Positions 30,949 through 42,006 of a stretch of DNA of 64,000 bases are shown piece by piece; position 1 is the first letter of the stretch; each line of letters starts with the position of its first letter. The notes beneath the pieces were generated by a model. That model ran no database searches. It saw only the letters and a list, made by a program, of their open reading frames with translations, and had not been told where the DNA came from. The position numbers were made by a program, and so were the translations under genes. The DNA is from Pictodentalium vernedei (taxonomy: Eukaryota; Mollusca; Scaphopoda; Dentaliida; Dentaliidae). The stretch spans positions 394,993,217-395,057,216 of the forward strand of contig CM062294.1 of NCBI GenBank assembly GCA_031216915.1, read 5' to 3'.

Positions 30949-31529
30949 TTGGGCTGCACGGTATATCGATAAACCGATATATACCGGTATTCAAACCAAT
31001 ATCGATTGAATGCCGGTGTAATTAAAAAAAATATCGGTTTATCGTCAATTTATTTAACCACAATTTTAATTTTCAAGATGGCTTGAGTCTTTTAACTGTA
31101 GCCCCGAATGAATAATATTATCCCTTTATCCAAGGAATCGTCTGCTTGTGCCCTCGTAATATACAAATTCCGCAGTTGAACAAATAATTTAAAACAAATT
31201 CAACAAAACTATATCATGTGACCCTTCATTGGAACGAGCTCGTTGAACTCGTGCCAATGGGGGGACACATGATATAGTTTTGTTGAAATCTTTGGGGAAA
31301 ATCTGATAAATTAATTTTGAAAATAATAAATTTTGATATCGTCTGAGTTGGGTGAAGGTGTTTCGAACCGCATCATCAAGGCATGCTAATTCGTTCCGAC
31401 TGTGATGCTTCGAGTCTCGATTGTGGTACGTGTGTTCATATATCTGAACAGTTTTCGATATACCGGTATACCGCGGTATTTTTTTGAATACCGATACCGG
31501 TATTCAGTTTTGCCTATAGTGCAGCCCTA
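30949..31529. mobile_element. hAT-like non-autonomous transposon with 8-bp TSD
   Basis: The termini TTGGGCTGCACGG and, on the complement, TAGGGCTGCACTA form an imperfect TIR. They are followed by alternating ATCGATAAACCGATATA / TACCGGTA strings that also mirror each other at the two ends. Flanking ATTTGATT occurs at 30941-30948 and 31530-31537, a perfect 8-bp TSD as hAT transposases leave. The paralogous repeat at 17395-17815 lacks the element. The interior contains a P2 element (31128-31360) and the P6 motif. No transposase frame. Confidence 0.85.
31128..31360. mobile_element. TTAA-type palindromic element, family P2, copy 4 (nested, degraded ends)
   Basis: It has the P2 interior (CCGCAGTTGAACAAATAAT, ATCATGTGACCCTTCATTGG, GGAACGAGCTCGTTGAACTC, then the return arm to CAAAACTATATCATGTG-type sequence). 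The TTAA ends have decayed to TTAT and GGTG. It lies inside the hAT-like element and must be the later insertion. Confidence 0.75.
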
Positions 31530-31580
31530 ATTTGATTTGGTTTTCGATTGGAAATTTAGATTCTCATGTCTCTAGTAACG

Positions 31581-32910
31581 AGTTAACAATCTCGAAAGAC
31601 AGAATGGGAAAAAAAAAAACCTCAAGTTTTAGACTAAACAAAGTTAATCTTTTGATTTTCAGGCAGCGGCGCATTGGTTTTTCGGCCCGCGCTCGTCATA
31701 TTTATATCGGAGGCAAAATTCAAAATGTATAAAACTATCATAGGGTGTGATTTTAGCGGTATCACATCGCGATTTGCGATGCAATATGTCGCATACATTG
31801 ATACAGTATTGTTTTTCTTTTCGCGAAACGCGACACGATTCTCATATGTATGTACAAAATAAATATTTAACTGGTTGAGGGCTAGATTATATTTGGTGGT
31901 CTGAATTTGTTCATCAAAAATTGTTTTATTACAAATTATTGGAGAGTACCAACAGGCAATCTCCAATAATGTGTGATAGAACTAATTTGTATAAACAAAC
32001 TATTATTTACGTTTGAGTGAATATGAAACATGGGTAAGGAAAATGTTGACTTTTGCACTGGTAACCTTATTTTTTGAAAGGCCTGATTGTGGCTTCTAGT
32101 GCTCATCCAGTTAAAAAAAACTCCTTATTATTTTTTTATCTCCGTTTTAGTTGTTCTGTATTGATTTTGGGTTGCATGACCACTTTTACAAAAAAAAAAA
32201 AAAAAAAAAAAAAAAACTTTCAGTGAAATCAACATGGAAGCTCTAGTATTTAATTTTAGGCTCTCACAACTGGATTTTAGGCATCGGCGACCATTCTATC
32301 GGGAGAAGAAAAAACTAAATAAAAACTTCCCTCTCTGATTCGTTTCCAAAAAAAAAAAAAAATGTCCGAGAATCAATTATTTAATTTTGTTTGGCCTTAC
32401 TATTGGTCTTAATTTTAGTTTAGTTGGCTCCGTTTCTTTTTTATCCGCTTGTGATATCATCTTATTTATACGGCTGATACCAAAACAGGTCACTACAAGC
32501 AAGGATCTCACAGTTGCTGATGGCATCACTCTGGCGCGTTTTAAACCTATTTGATATCAAGTAAAGAAGTTACAGCGCTTTTTGACTCTATGGGATTTTC
32601 CAGCGTTGCACAAAACATTTCATGCATGACAATTTCACCAGAGCGACCCAACGACCAATTCGGCAATTACGCTACAACCTATTAAGGTGGAGAGCGTGTG
32701 GAACAATTTCATAAACTTTATAACGTCACATTTTCGCCAAAATGTTACTGCAATACACTCAGAGAAATCGGCACCAAATTTGGTTCTAAATAGAACCAAC
32801 CCAATCGAAGACCCAAAACAAATGAATCTTCATGTGATCTAGAATCAGGCAGTTGTATATGGAGTTGCCTATCTTGTTTATATGAAAAATTGCCTTTGTT
32901 GGGCTACTTC
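31581..32910. other. No gene seen; A-rich tracts
   Basis: Poly-A runs of about 27 bases at 32190-32216 and about 14 bases near 32346. Short frames at 31532-31966 on both strands overlap each other and show no motif. Confidence 0.5.
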
Positions 32911-33145
32911 GCCCTTCAATTAACGTATGGGCATTGTAATTTACAAAATGAGCAATTGATAAAAAATACATTTTTCCAAAAAATTCAAACCATATCATAT
33001 GATCCGCTCGTTGGAACGAGCTCATCGAGCTCGTTCCAATGAGGGGTAACATGATATGGTTTTGTTGAAATGTTTTGAAAAATTGAGAAAAAAAAATAAC
33101 TAAAATAATAAATTTTAATATCGGATGCGTTAGATAAAGGGTTAA
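32911..33145. mobile_element. TTAA-flanked palindromic element, family P2, copy 5
   Basis: The left end is weak (CCCTTCAATTAACGTATGGG), while the right end ATGCGTTAGATAAAGGGTTAA is clear. The hairpin centre at about 32990-33062 has CATATCATATGATCCGCTCG, GGAACGAGCTCATCGAGCTC and the return. Confidence 0.8.
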
Positions 33146-33458
33146 TGTGTTTCTGAAGTTGCTTTGTCGTTATTTTAAAATTTCAGCTTTGCGCGGCTTT
33201 ATATTTTACAGTTAATACAATGTCCAGAAGACTTGACAGTCCACACAATGGGGCAGATTGAAGAATCAAAACGTGTATATATTAGGTTCCATGTAACCAA
33301 ATTTGGTTCATCTATAAGGACAAACTGCAGAATCAGTTTTGGAGAAACGAACATTTCTCTGCGTGTATGGTAAAACCGAGAAACAAAAATTTTGCTCAAC
33401 GCTTGCAGAATAATAATTAAAGAAGGGCTGATCAGACTTTTAAGCATGGAGATATTTT

Positions 33459-33730
33459 TTTAACCCTTTACCCAACGTAACGGCCAAAAGCGGCCAGAGC
33501 TATTCTCGAAAATTGCCAGTTAATTGTCATTATTTTTTCATTTTTTGTCTCGAAAACATAGGTTATGACCACCCGTTGGAACGAGCTCGTCGGGAGGGGG
33601 GGGGGGGGGTTGGAGGGGGGGGGGGGTTGGTCATAACCCATGTTTTTGAGACAAAAAATGAAAAATAATTAGTCAATCAAGAATTGTTTTTGCAAGTGTC
33701 GTCTGCTTCTCATGTCAGGTGAAAGGTTAC
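33459..33730. mobile_element. TTAA-flanked palindromic element, family P1, copy 4, centre replaced by G tracts
   Basis: The outer parts are normal P1 (TTAACCCTTTACCCAACGTA at the left, CAAGTGTCGTCTGCTTCTCATG at the right). The second half of the hairpin, expected after GGAACGAGCTCGTCG, is instead GGGAGG followed by runs of about 14 and 12 G (33596-33626) before TTGGTCATAACCC resumes. Confidence 0.8.
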
Positions 33731-33793
33731 AAAACTTGAAGTAATTTTGGGGAAAAGATTCCAGCAAATTATGTTTTCTGGCGAGTTGGTAGA

Positions 33794-34155
33794 TATTTAT
33801 TTATATATTTATTGGGGTTTAAGGTCACATTTTTCTGCACAATGGCTAATCATGGCCATGACAGTTTTACGGGTGGAGGAAGCCGTAGTACCCGGAGAGA
33901 ACCACTGAGCAACGGCGAGCAACTGTCAGCTCCCCATCGTACTAACTCCACACAAGCAGGGTTAGCATTGGTTGAAGACAAGTGCACCATCGACGTGCAG
34001 TACGCCTTAGTCCACGACGTCACCGTGCCCCCAGATGGGCAATGGGGGTGAAGTGTCTTGCCCAAGGACACAACATGGTTGCCGTAGGTGGTATTCGAAC
34101 CGAGGACCTCTCGGCTTGCAGCCTGCACCTCTACCTACTGAGCCACCGCGCCCCC
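33794..34155 (-). mobile_element. tRNA-headed SINE, subtype A2, well preserved
   Basis: Minus-strand head: GGCGCGGTGGCTCAGTAGGT (box A) and GGTTCGAATACCACC (box B). Core GTGTCCTTGGGCAAGACACT. Tail A. A perfect 14-bp TSD, GGCGAGTTGGTAGA, lies at 33780-33793 and 34156-34169. It is closely similar to the copy at 17873, so the two belong to one recently active subtype. Confidence 0.94.
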
Positions 34156-34229
34156 GGCGAGTTGGTAGAAAACGTATAATATGCAAAACTATTATCTTTA
34201 TAGCACCTAATAATCTACTGCCTTATTCA

Positions 34230-34556
34230 GAGAGCGCAATGGCTCAGTGGTTACGGCACTGGATTTGAATCCGAATGGTCCCCGGTTAGATCTCCACCAG
34301 GAGTAACTGCGTGGTGTCCTTTGGGCAAGGTACGTATTCCCAATTGCCCACGCGGGGGCGCTGTGTACTCCGGTGTACTGCACGTCGATGGTGCGCATGT
34401 CTTCGACCAGTGCTAACCTTGCCTGTACGGGGTTAGTACGTTGTGGAATCTGATATGTGTTCGCCGCTGCTCGGTGATGCTCTGCGAGTACTCCGGCTTC
34501 CCCCAACTGTAAACCTGCCCGACACGAAGTGGCCCTGTTTGCCGAAAGTGACGACA
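34230..34556 (+). mobile_element. tRNA-headed SINE, subtype B
   Basis: GAGCGCAATGGCTCAGTGGTTA (box A region), CCCCGGTTAGATCTCC (degraded box B), then GTGTCCTTTGGGCAAGGTAC, CACGTCGATGGTGCGC and tail B (CCCGACACGAAGTGGCCCTG, TTGCCGAAAGT). It sits tail-out beside the subtype A2 copy on the opposite strand. Confidence 0.85.
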
Positions 34557-34912
34557 TTTTTTTTCTTAATATTCTGTTGCTGACAACACACCCGAAGGTT
34601 TTTGAGGATAGGGACTAGTTCAATTCAAACGACAATTGACCAGGTATCACCAAAGTGAACGCAGCAAATGCCACATATTGTTCCTTAAGTGGAACTGTGC
34701 GCCATTTGCAATGCTTTCCACACAAGGTGCGATATATTTTGCAAACTGCACGACGACAATAAAGAAAGGTATGAAATCCAAAACTCTCCTGGATTCATTT
34801 TTTTTGAATAGTCGAGATGGTTTCGAATCGAATCTAATCAGTGAAAAGATTCGAAATCGAATCGAATTTTGAACGTTCTACGGGCCCTACTCTTAGATTA
34901 GGACAAGGGACT

Positions 34913-35153
34913 TTAACCCATTACCTAACACGAAAAGCAGACGACACTTGCAAACAAAATTCTTGAATAACTCATTTTTTCATTTTCTGTCTCAGAAACA
35001 TAGGATATGACCCCTCATTGGAACGAGCTCGTTCCAAAGAGGGGTCATAACCTATGTTTTTGAGACAAAAAATGAAAAAATAATTAAAATTAATTGGCGA
35101 TGTTTGTGAATAGCGCTGGCTGGTTTTGGACGTTACGTTGCGTAAAGGGTTAA
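34913..35153. mobile_element. TTAA-flanked palindromic element, family P1, copy 5
   Basis: TTAACCCATTACCTAACACG at the left and ACGTTGCGTAAAGGGTTAA at the right. Hairpin ATAGGATATGACCCCTCATT then GGAACGAGCTCGTTCC and return. It directly abuts a SINE on its right. Confidence 0.88.
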
Positions 35154-35448
35154 CTCGAAAGGTTGCCGGTTCGATTCTGACTCACATCGTCTGCGTCGTG
35201 TTCTTGGTCCCGATTGCTCTCTTGGGAGCACGGTGGTGCTGTGTACTAGGGCGTACTGTACGTCAATGATGCACTTGCCTCCAACCAATGCTAACTCTGC
35301 TTGTGCTAGACCAGGACATTGGAGAGCCTGACAGTTGCTCGCCGATGTTCGATGGCTCCTCCCGAGTACACCGGCTTCCTCCACCCGTAAAATTGCCCGA
35401 CACGAGGTGACCCTGGCTATCGAAAGTGTCGTTAAACCATAATAAAAA
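35154..35448 (+). mobile_element. SINE, subtype B, head truncated at a P1 element
   Basis: It starts CTCGAAAGGTTGCCGGTTCGATTC, keeping box B but not box A. It continues with a diverged core (CGTCGTGTTCTTGGTCCCGA, missing the usual GGGCAAG block), then AGGGCGTACTGTACGTCAAT and tail B (CCCGACACGAGGTGACCCTG, GTTAAACCATAATAAAA). Confidence 0.82.
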
Positions 35449-36860
35449 TATATTTCCTTATTTTTGCCAGACTGTGACGATCTGACAACGATAAGGAAAT
35501 AATATTCTGGGGTTCTGAAGGAGACAATGTTGCCTTACGGCACACTTTATTATAGGCTTATTGTACGACCAAGTACATTTCTGATTCTACGGAAATTTAC
35601 TGTAGGAACCCATATATTCCATTGGGATATGTGCAACCTCTCAAACCACCAGTCTAATTTGGGAATAAATTCGAGGCTGTTATGGCTTGGTAACGAGCAA
35701 ATGTGTTCGACATGTGCCAAAAATCATCAAAAAATGGTGCATTTGAAGTGTTTTTGACAAATTATGTATTTTCCTATGATTAAGCATTAAAAGAGGAACA
35801 CGGTTCACAACTCGCTGTCTTGGAAGATATCTACCTGCCTAATTCAAACTCACAGAAAAAACAAACGCGTGAATTTGTGGCCGATATATGGATGTCGTCC
35901 GACAGGTAAGACATTAAACATTTCGTTCGTTTGCGATCATTTAAAACCTTTTTAACGCTAAAAACGGATCGAATTTATCTTGGCGTCATTATTATTGTCG
36001 GGCTAGCGCGTTTCACAAGTTTCAATGCAATGCAGGTTTCCGATGAAGGCCCTCGTGGACGAGGAGCAAGTGTCTCGGCATCGTCATTCCCCTGACTACT
36101 TCAACGTCCCATTCCCATTCATCCCGAGATTGCTCTGCAATATAAATAAATAGTCACTCGAAGTTCATAGGTGGAGAATAGTTCCGAGCATGGGTGTGGC
36201 CAGGCCAGAAGAAGATGGGGTGGGGGGCCAAAGTATTTCTTGCTGCCATTAGCAGAAAAATATTTCCTTCTTCATTTCACCATGTGCTAGATTCACAGTT
36301 CGTATCCCACATAGGTAAAGGTCCAGCGTCTTTCCCGGGGGGGGGGGGGGGGGGGGGGGGGTAACTTCACATACAATTTGAGCACCCTGATTAAGGGTGA
36401 TTGAGAGCTTAAGTGCCCAGAAAGTGTGGAGGAATAGCCGTAACAAAATGTCCCACGATATCAGGGTGAGAGAACATGAACCAGTTTTAGAGATTCCACG
36501 CATGAATGTATGAATGGTTGACATTTTTCAAGAAAAGAGTAAAAGAGTAGGGGGGGGGGGTCCCCATCCCCCATGACTACGCCGCTGATTTCGAGATATG
36601 TGAGCGGATGGAAGTACACCAATCGCAGTTACTTCCGTTATGTTTTCACTTTCTCTTTGCGACCCAGACTAAAGAGTTTTAAGAAAGGAATGACGAGTTG
36701 AGAAGAGAGTTGGAGAGTTCCAGTGGTATCGGTAGGGGCCAAGGAAACCACTACCAACACAACCAGTTCGTTAGTGCGAAATGGCATGGGAATTAAATAG
36801 ACGATGCCGTGTTCTCCAACTCTTGAGCTAATTGCGCAGATTGTGCGCACTGAACTCTAA
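35449..36860. other. No gene seen; G25 tract and a GC-rich repeat fragment
   Basis: A G run of 25 bases (36337-36361) and another of 11 (36550-36560). 36180-36240 and 36560-36600 carry GGGGTCCCCATCCCCCATGA / CTACGCCGCTGAT strings typical of the ends of the GTGGCGTAG repeat. Small open frames are unremarkable. Confidence 0.5.
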
Positions 36861-36867
36861 AATCTCG

Positions 36868-37118
36868 AGGTACTCTTTAATACCGAATGTGGTACTCAAC
36901 TTTTCCCGTGTAGTGTACCAAAATTATGGTACTCCAGGAAACCAAAACTTTATCGGTATTCCAAGAAAACAAACTGTAATGGTACTTTGAGAAAATAAAA
37001 CTGTCTGGTACTTCGTTTTGGTTCCCTAGAAAACCAAAAGTTTCGAACACTATTGTGGTTCTCCAGAGAACTCAACTCAAGTACCAACACTATGGTTCTC
37101 CAAGAAACTAAAGTTTGG
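36868..37118. repeat. Degenerate minisatellite with GGTACT...AAACCAAAA units
   Basis: About six imperfect units of roughly 35-50 bp, each with a GGTACTCC or GGTTCTCC element followed by AGRAAACCAAA. They occur near 36887, 36943, 36980, 37015, 37053 and 37093. Units differ in length and sequence, so the array is old. No other copy in the window. Confidence 0.7.
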
Positions 37119-38270
37119 TACATAGTTAGTTCCCCTCCCCCTCCCCGGCCCCGCAGCCATCCCTTTCATGTACACAACATATACATGAGGGGGGGGGGGG
37201 GAGTAAGCTCGAATATTGGTCCACTGAGGGCTCCAATGAACTGAACTGAAGCATGGAAAGCTGCAGAAGTACCAGCCTCTCTGATGGGCCAAAACACCAC
37301 AAATCACGTCGCGATGAAGAAGAAAAATTGATTTGTGTAGTTCCGTTGATAAACTTCAACAGATATTAAAGACATATACTGCAACTCACATAAATCAAAT
37401 ACAGTTTGCACCAAGTCATCAAACCCGCTCCCATAGAGCCATTCAGTCACGTTTTCAAGCCCCTAGGCTTCGACCAAAACCGCCATTATTGATACAGACG
37501 ACGCGCGTGCTTGGCTCCCAAGTTGCTCTTATGCTCGATATGCAGAGGACATTTATCGGTAGTTAGGTGTTCCACAACCGCGCGAAATAAAGAAGGCTAT
37601 CTATATTCTTTGTTTTAGGTTACTCATATACAGGTGGTATCCTATAGACTACCAAAATGTATTAGTGTTTTTTGAGTGTGGGATATCCAGCTACCATGCA
37701 CCTCGCTCTCGACCTCGTGCGTCGCGACCTTAGCCTCACGTAACTCTGCCAGGGGATTTTCCTGTTTTATTTTCTGTGCCGAGGCCCTTTTCCACCCACC
37801 TTCCCCTTTTATTTTTCGCGCCGCGCCTTTTTCTCGCCTAGCTTCCCCTTTCTTGGAGTCTCTCAATGCCTTCCCTTGCGCCAACGATTCGGACACGCCG
37901 TTTCGTTGTCCTCTGAGACTGTCACTACATAGTCCAATCGATTTGTTTCTGCAAATTACACCATTGGCATTCATGTTAAAATAATAACAAATTATCAATA
38001 GAAGTAATAAACAATTACTCCTCCTTCACGAACACTCCTTGCAGGATCATACAATTTCCCCCCAAAATTGGCGATGCAACACATTGCCGCGTACTTACGC
38101 GGCGATGTTGCGCAACTCTAATTTCTTCCGGAAATGTTAAGGTCTCTGCCCCTAGAAAAACTCTAGCTCCGTCTGTTTGATGACCCCTCCTTCCTCACGG
38201 TTTAACCGCTCCTGTGTTATTCCTTTATCGTTTAGTAGTTCTGTGTACACTGCCTGGTGTAACCTCTACA
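37119..38270. other. No firm gene; charged 118-codon frame on minus strand at 37642-37998
   Basis: The minus-strand frame 37998-37642 encodes a Lys/Glu/Arg/Ala-rich middle (KKGEARREKGAARKIKGEGG, residues about 50-69), which could form a helical basic segment, between uncharacteristic ends. It matches no family I know, and lacks evidence of splicing or polyadenylation. A 13-base G run lies at 37189-37201. Nothing else is recognisable. Confidence 0.25.
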
Positions 38271-38272
38271 TA

Positions 38273-39199
38273 TACTCTTCAACATAAGAAACTATACATC
38301 GAAATTCCACTAGATTGTATTGGAAGTTCTCAGATTATAAACGGATAATTTGTGGTAAAAAGGGAAGTAGAAACATCACTCTACAAATGGCATAAACACA
38401 AGCAAATGTGAAACGTCATTAACATACATAAACATGGCTGCATTGACAACCGGGGAAAGTCAATACCGTGGATGCCCATCACGAGCAGTGATTACGGCGC
38501 GGCAACGTCGACCCATAGATGCTACCAGGGTCTGAATTACACGCTATGGAATGTTCTGCCACTCCTCTGGTAGTGCCGCCAACAGTTCCTCGAGTGTCTG
38601 TGGTGCCTGCTGTCTCTGACGGACGCGGCGATCAAGCTCATTACAAAGGTGTCCAATGGAGGATAAGTCAGACGAAGCTGGCCAGGGAAGAGTAGGAATA
38701 TTGTTTTGTTGAAGAAATGCTTTGCGAACACGCGCAACATCTGGTCGAGCAGTGCCATGGGGAAAAAGACCTCCATTGAATGAATGCTCAGACAAAGTGA
38801 CGTGATAGGATTTCATCCCTGTAACGTATGCCGGTTAACGTCTGTAACGTATGCAGGTGCTATCCTGGCACCATGGTTAATGCCATCCCACGCCATAACA
38901 CTACCGCCACCAAAACGATCAACTTCACGTGAACAGTTATTGGCGTAACGTTCGTTCCAACGTCTATACACTCGGGCACGACCATCGGCACGTCATTTCA
39001 CAAATTGTACAGTAGGTCACCAGAGCGTTGTGTTTTCACTTCTCCGTCTGTTTGGGCGATATTCTGACCCATCAACACAAGCATTTCATGATTTGATTAC
39101 AATTCATAACATATATTTCAAAATCTTTTCACCATGACCAATGTTCTATATGTATAGTTCAGTGGGATTTCGATGTATAGTTTCTTAATTTGAAGAGCA
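38273..39199 (-). mobile_element. Tc1/mariner-like transposon, internally deleted, with TIRs and TA TSD
   Basis: The TIRs of about 38 bp are, at the left, TACTCTTCAACATAAGAAAC then TATACATCGAAATTCCACT, and at the right the complement of TGCTCTTCAAATTAAGAAAC then TATACATCGAAATCCCACT. TA flanks both sides (38271-38272 and 39200-39201). At 927 bp it is shorter than the usual 1.3-1.7 kb for full Tc1-like elements. The interior carries a decayed transposase on the minus strand. Confidence 0.9.
38460..38995 (-). pseudogene. Tc1-like transposase remnant
   Basis: From the N-terminal side the remnant reads GRARVYRRWNERYANN, RFGGGSVMAWDGI, then in another frame FLQQNNIPTLPWPASSDL, CNELDRRVRQRQ, LEELLAALPEEWQNIP, a stop, and RVIQTLVASMGRRCRAVITA with a final GHPRY before TGA at 38460-38462. 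This is the catalytic domain order of Tc1 transposases. The copy is dead: the block holding the first catalytic Asp is missing, the Asp of the usual QxDNARPH motif is Gly (HGTARPD), and the Glu of the usual SPIEHLWDEL motif is Gly (SSIGHLCNEL). At least one frameshift and one in-frame stop are present. Confidence 0.9.
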
Positions 39200-39536
39200 T
39201 ATGAATGCACACACTCGATTTGAACATAATATCTTTTCCTGTTATCTTGATTCGAAGCAATTAATTTTTAAAATATCCCCATATCACGGAAATGTGTCGA
39301 TGGAACAGGATGTTACGGATAACTGTGGCCGTCTAATATTTCAATTTTATCGAAGCAATCAAGTAGAAACACATTAGTACGTAATATTTAGCAATTAAAG
39401 GAGGACATTCGCCTGTCAATAGCCATATATCTTGTCATACTTAATTACATGCACATTATTGAGTTGGAGCGAATACATATTTCATTTCATCTTTAATTAG
39501 TCAACATTGTTGACGAGACAAGTGAGTCGTGTTTTA

Positions 39537-39725
39537 ACACACACACACACACACACACACGCCCACACACACACACACACCGTCTTGTAATGTGTTACAA
39601 ACGGGCTCAGATACCAGTTGTTCAACAACCGGGCTCACCCCGTTTGTGCTGACGAGCCCACTTGATGGGCTGAATGTCTGGTGTGTGTGCCCGATCGTAA
39701 GTGTTTACAAATGCACAGAGAGAGA

Positions 39726-39811
<86 letters not shown>
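39537..39811. repeat. Two CA microsatellites
   Basis: AC repeats at 39537-39580 (interrupted once by GCCC) and a nearly pure run of about 85 bp at 39727-39811. The frames predicted through the longer run (runs of His-Thr or Val-Cys) are artefacts. Flanking 39600-39670 and 39905-39960 share CAACCGGGCTCACC, so the longer repeat lies inside a locally duplicated segment. Confidence 0.93.
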
Positions 39812-39813
<2 letters not shown>

Positions 39814-40837
39814 TACACACATACACTTTTCCAGAAAACGTTCAATAGGGCTTCCCTCAAACTTCGATTTTTCTTTGATAATTCGGCCTGGTTATGCCTG
39901 CTGTGGTGTTATTACAACCGGGCTCACCACATTTGTTGGGCGGAGCCGGTTGGTAGGTACAATGTAGGTGCTTACAAAACCACACCTATTGGCAGTTTTA
40001 CCGCTGAAGACTACCGGAGAAGTAAAGTCCAGTTGCGCATCCAGACTCTTTCAAAAGTGAGAAGGAGTACGGAGGAGGGGGGGGGGGGGGGGGGCAGACA
40101 ATATTTTTGCCGGCTAAACCTTTACACAACATAACGGTCTACAACAGTACCTAGCTTCCGGGACAGATTATGAAATAGTATATGTAAAACATGTCATTAC
40201 ATGCCTCTGAAAATATAGTACAGACGGTACTAGTATATTCAAAGTCAGACACCTAGAATGGGGCGTCGCGAAGATGACCGATTAGGAGAGCTGTGTTCTA
40301 GCCATGATCTGTCCCTCCTGTAATAGCTTAAATCACGACTGATGAAATATTCTAAGATTTATTATAGATTTCTCAACAGATGCGCGTCGCTCATCCGACA
40401 TAAAATAACTGATTTCGATGAAACCCAAACATGACAGAAGAAAAAACCTTCGCCTATTTCAAAGATTTTATTCTGCGACAGTTCAGCCAGTTTATCTCCC
40501 CTTGAACTCCAAATATAGAGTTCTGTAAAGTTTTCTTCTGTGCGAAGCTCATCCTACATTTATTAATCAATTTAGATGAAACTTATCAAACATGACAGCT
40601 AACAAGTGAATATGCGCATCCCCATATTTACTACGGAATATCGCACTCCAAATAGGACAGGCTGCCCCCCCCCCCCCCCCCCTTGAGCACGAATTGGGTA
40701 CCATATGTGCCCCCATTTGTATGATCGACCATGTTTGCGAAATAAGTTCAGATACTCAAGCAGGTCGCGTTATGAAATACATTAGCAGTGACAAAAGCGA
40801 ATCTATATGTAAGACTCCAATCCATATGAAAATGCCT
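39812..40837. other. No gene seen; G18 and C18 tracts
   Basis: G run at 40077-40094 and C run at 40665-40682. A fragment TTTACACAACATAACGGTC at about 40122 resembles the end of a P1 element. Confidence 0.5.
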
Positions 40838-41062
40838 TTAACCCTTTTCCTAACATGAAAAACAGGCGACAACTGCAAACAAAATTCTTGAATAACTAAA
40901 TATGTTCATGTTTTTGTCTCAAAAACATAACTTATGGTCCCTCATTGGAACGAGCTCATCGAGCTCGTTCCAATGAGGGGTCATAAGCTATGTTTTTGAA
41001 ACAAAAAATTAAAAAAAAATAGCACTGGCCGGTTTTGGTCGTAACGCTGGGTAAGGGGTTAA
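40838..41062. mobile_element. TTAA-flanked palindromic element, family P1, copy 6
   Basis: TTAACCCTTTTCCTAACATG at the left and CGCTGGGTAAGGGGTTAA at the right. Hairpin CATAACTTATGGTCCCTCAT, GGAACGAGCTCATCGAGCTC and return. It is slightly shorter than the others because the AATTAGTTGGCGATT segment of the arm is deleted. Confidence 0.87.
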
Positions 41063-42000
41063 CGGAAAAATTATGAGGAAGATGTGTCACATTTACGCGC
41101 TATCCAACCCCTTCTTTACGATAATCGTACACGCAAACACATGCATGAACAAAAATTACCAAGAAAGGACACAACGAGGGCGGGGTACGGTTTCTTGAAT
41201 CAGCTACCCGAGTTGGAGATTTTCATGTATTTCACGAGCGCCGGGACGCGCGTGAAATATAGGAAAAACTCTAACAAGAGTGACTGATTCCAGTCTCCCG
41301 TACTCTACCGAAGTTGTTTTCTGAATTTATATCATGATTAAACTTGAATTAAGTGAATGGAGCTAATTTTTTTCAAGAAAGATAGCAGCTTCGGCGGTCT
41401 GTTTACGTTCTTGCTTGTCATGGTGATGTGTCGAAGCATTTTATTCACGTCATAATGTCACTCAGAATCGCAGTGACCAATCAGATGCGTTCTTACATGG
41501 AGTTCTTACGCGTAGGCAGAATTCCACGCGTGCTGTATCTAGCACATTTCTCAAAGTCTGTATTGTATCTCGTAACGTTGAATACACACATCAATCGTGG
41601 TATAATATAGAAGATCGATTGCATCGCCAGAAAGCTAATTGACCTAATTGACAAAATCGACAACCACACATTAAAACAAATTTGGGAAAAATTAAGTAAA
41701 ACTTACCGAAATTCGCACATGGGCTAAATTGACCAAAAAGGTGCACGAGTCACAGATCAATCACTGTAGTAGTCTACGGGTCGATGGGATGGTCTGCTAC
41801 CCATCGAACATATATTGAAATAAATAAAAAATGGGGAAGAGCTCAATGACTTCAGTCACTTCGGAACGTGATATGTGACTGAGAAGCAAAATGTGTGCGC
41901 TACAGTCACCCAGGCCCTCACCGCTGCAGGCCCCAGTTCTGAAAATCCAAAACAAAATAGAAGCCCGGTAACTGCTCACCCCCATGCCGGTCGGGAATCT
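41063..42000. other. No gene seen; weak repeat similarity to 56040-56150
   Basis: 41265-41340 (AAAAACTCTAACAAGAGTGA, TCTACCGAAGTTGTTTTCTG, ATATCATGATTAAA) is similar to 56083-56157. No coding pattern is supported. Confidence 0.4.
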
Positions 42001-42006
42001 TGTGGT

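Larger units (their letters stand above)
30560..31580. repeat. GATTCGAAATCG dispersed repeat, copy interrupted by hAT-like element
   Basis: The two flanks of the hAT-like insertion join into a unit colinear with 17395-17815. Reiterated TTCGAATC-type strings at both ends give it a palindromic, TIR-like look. Confidence 0.75.

Noticed and set aside
39592-40134. 180-codon frame with long His-Thr repeat and the opposite Val-Cys frames
   Set aside because: It is a read-through of the CA microsatellite.
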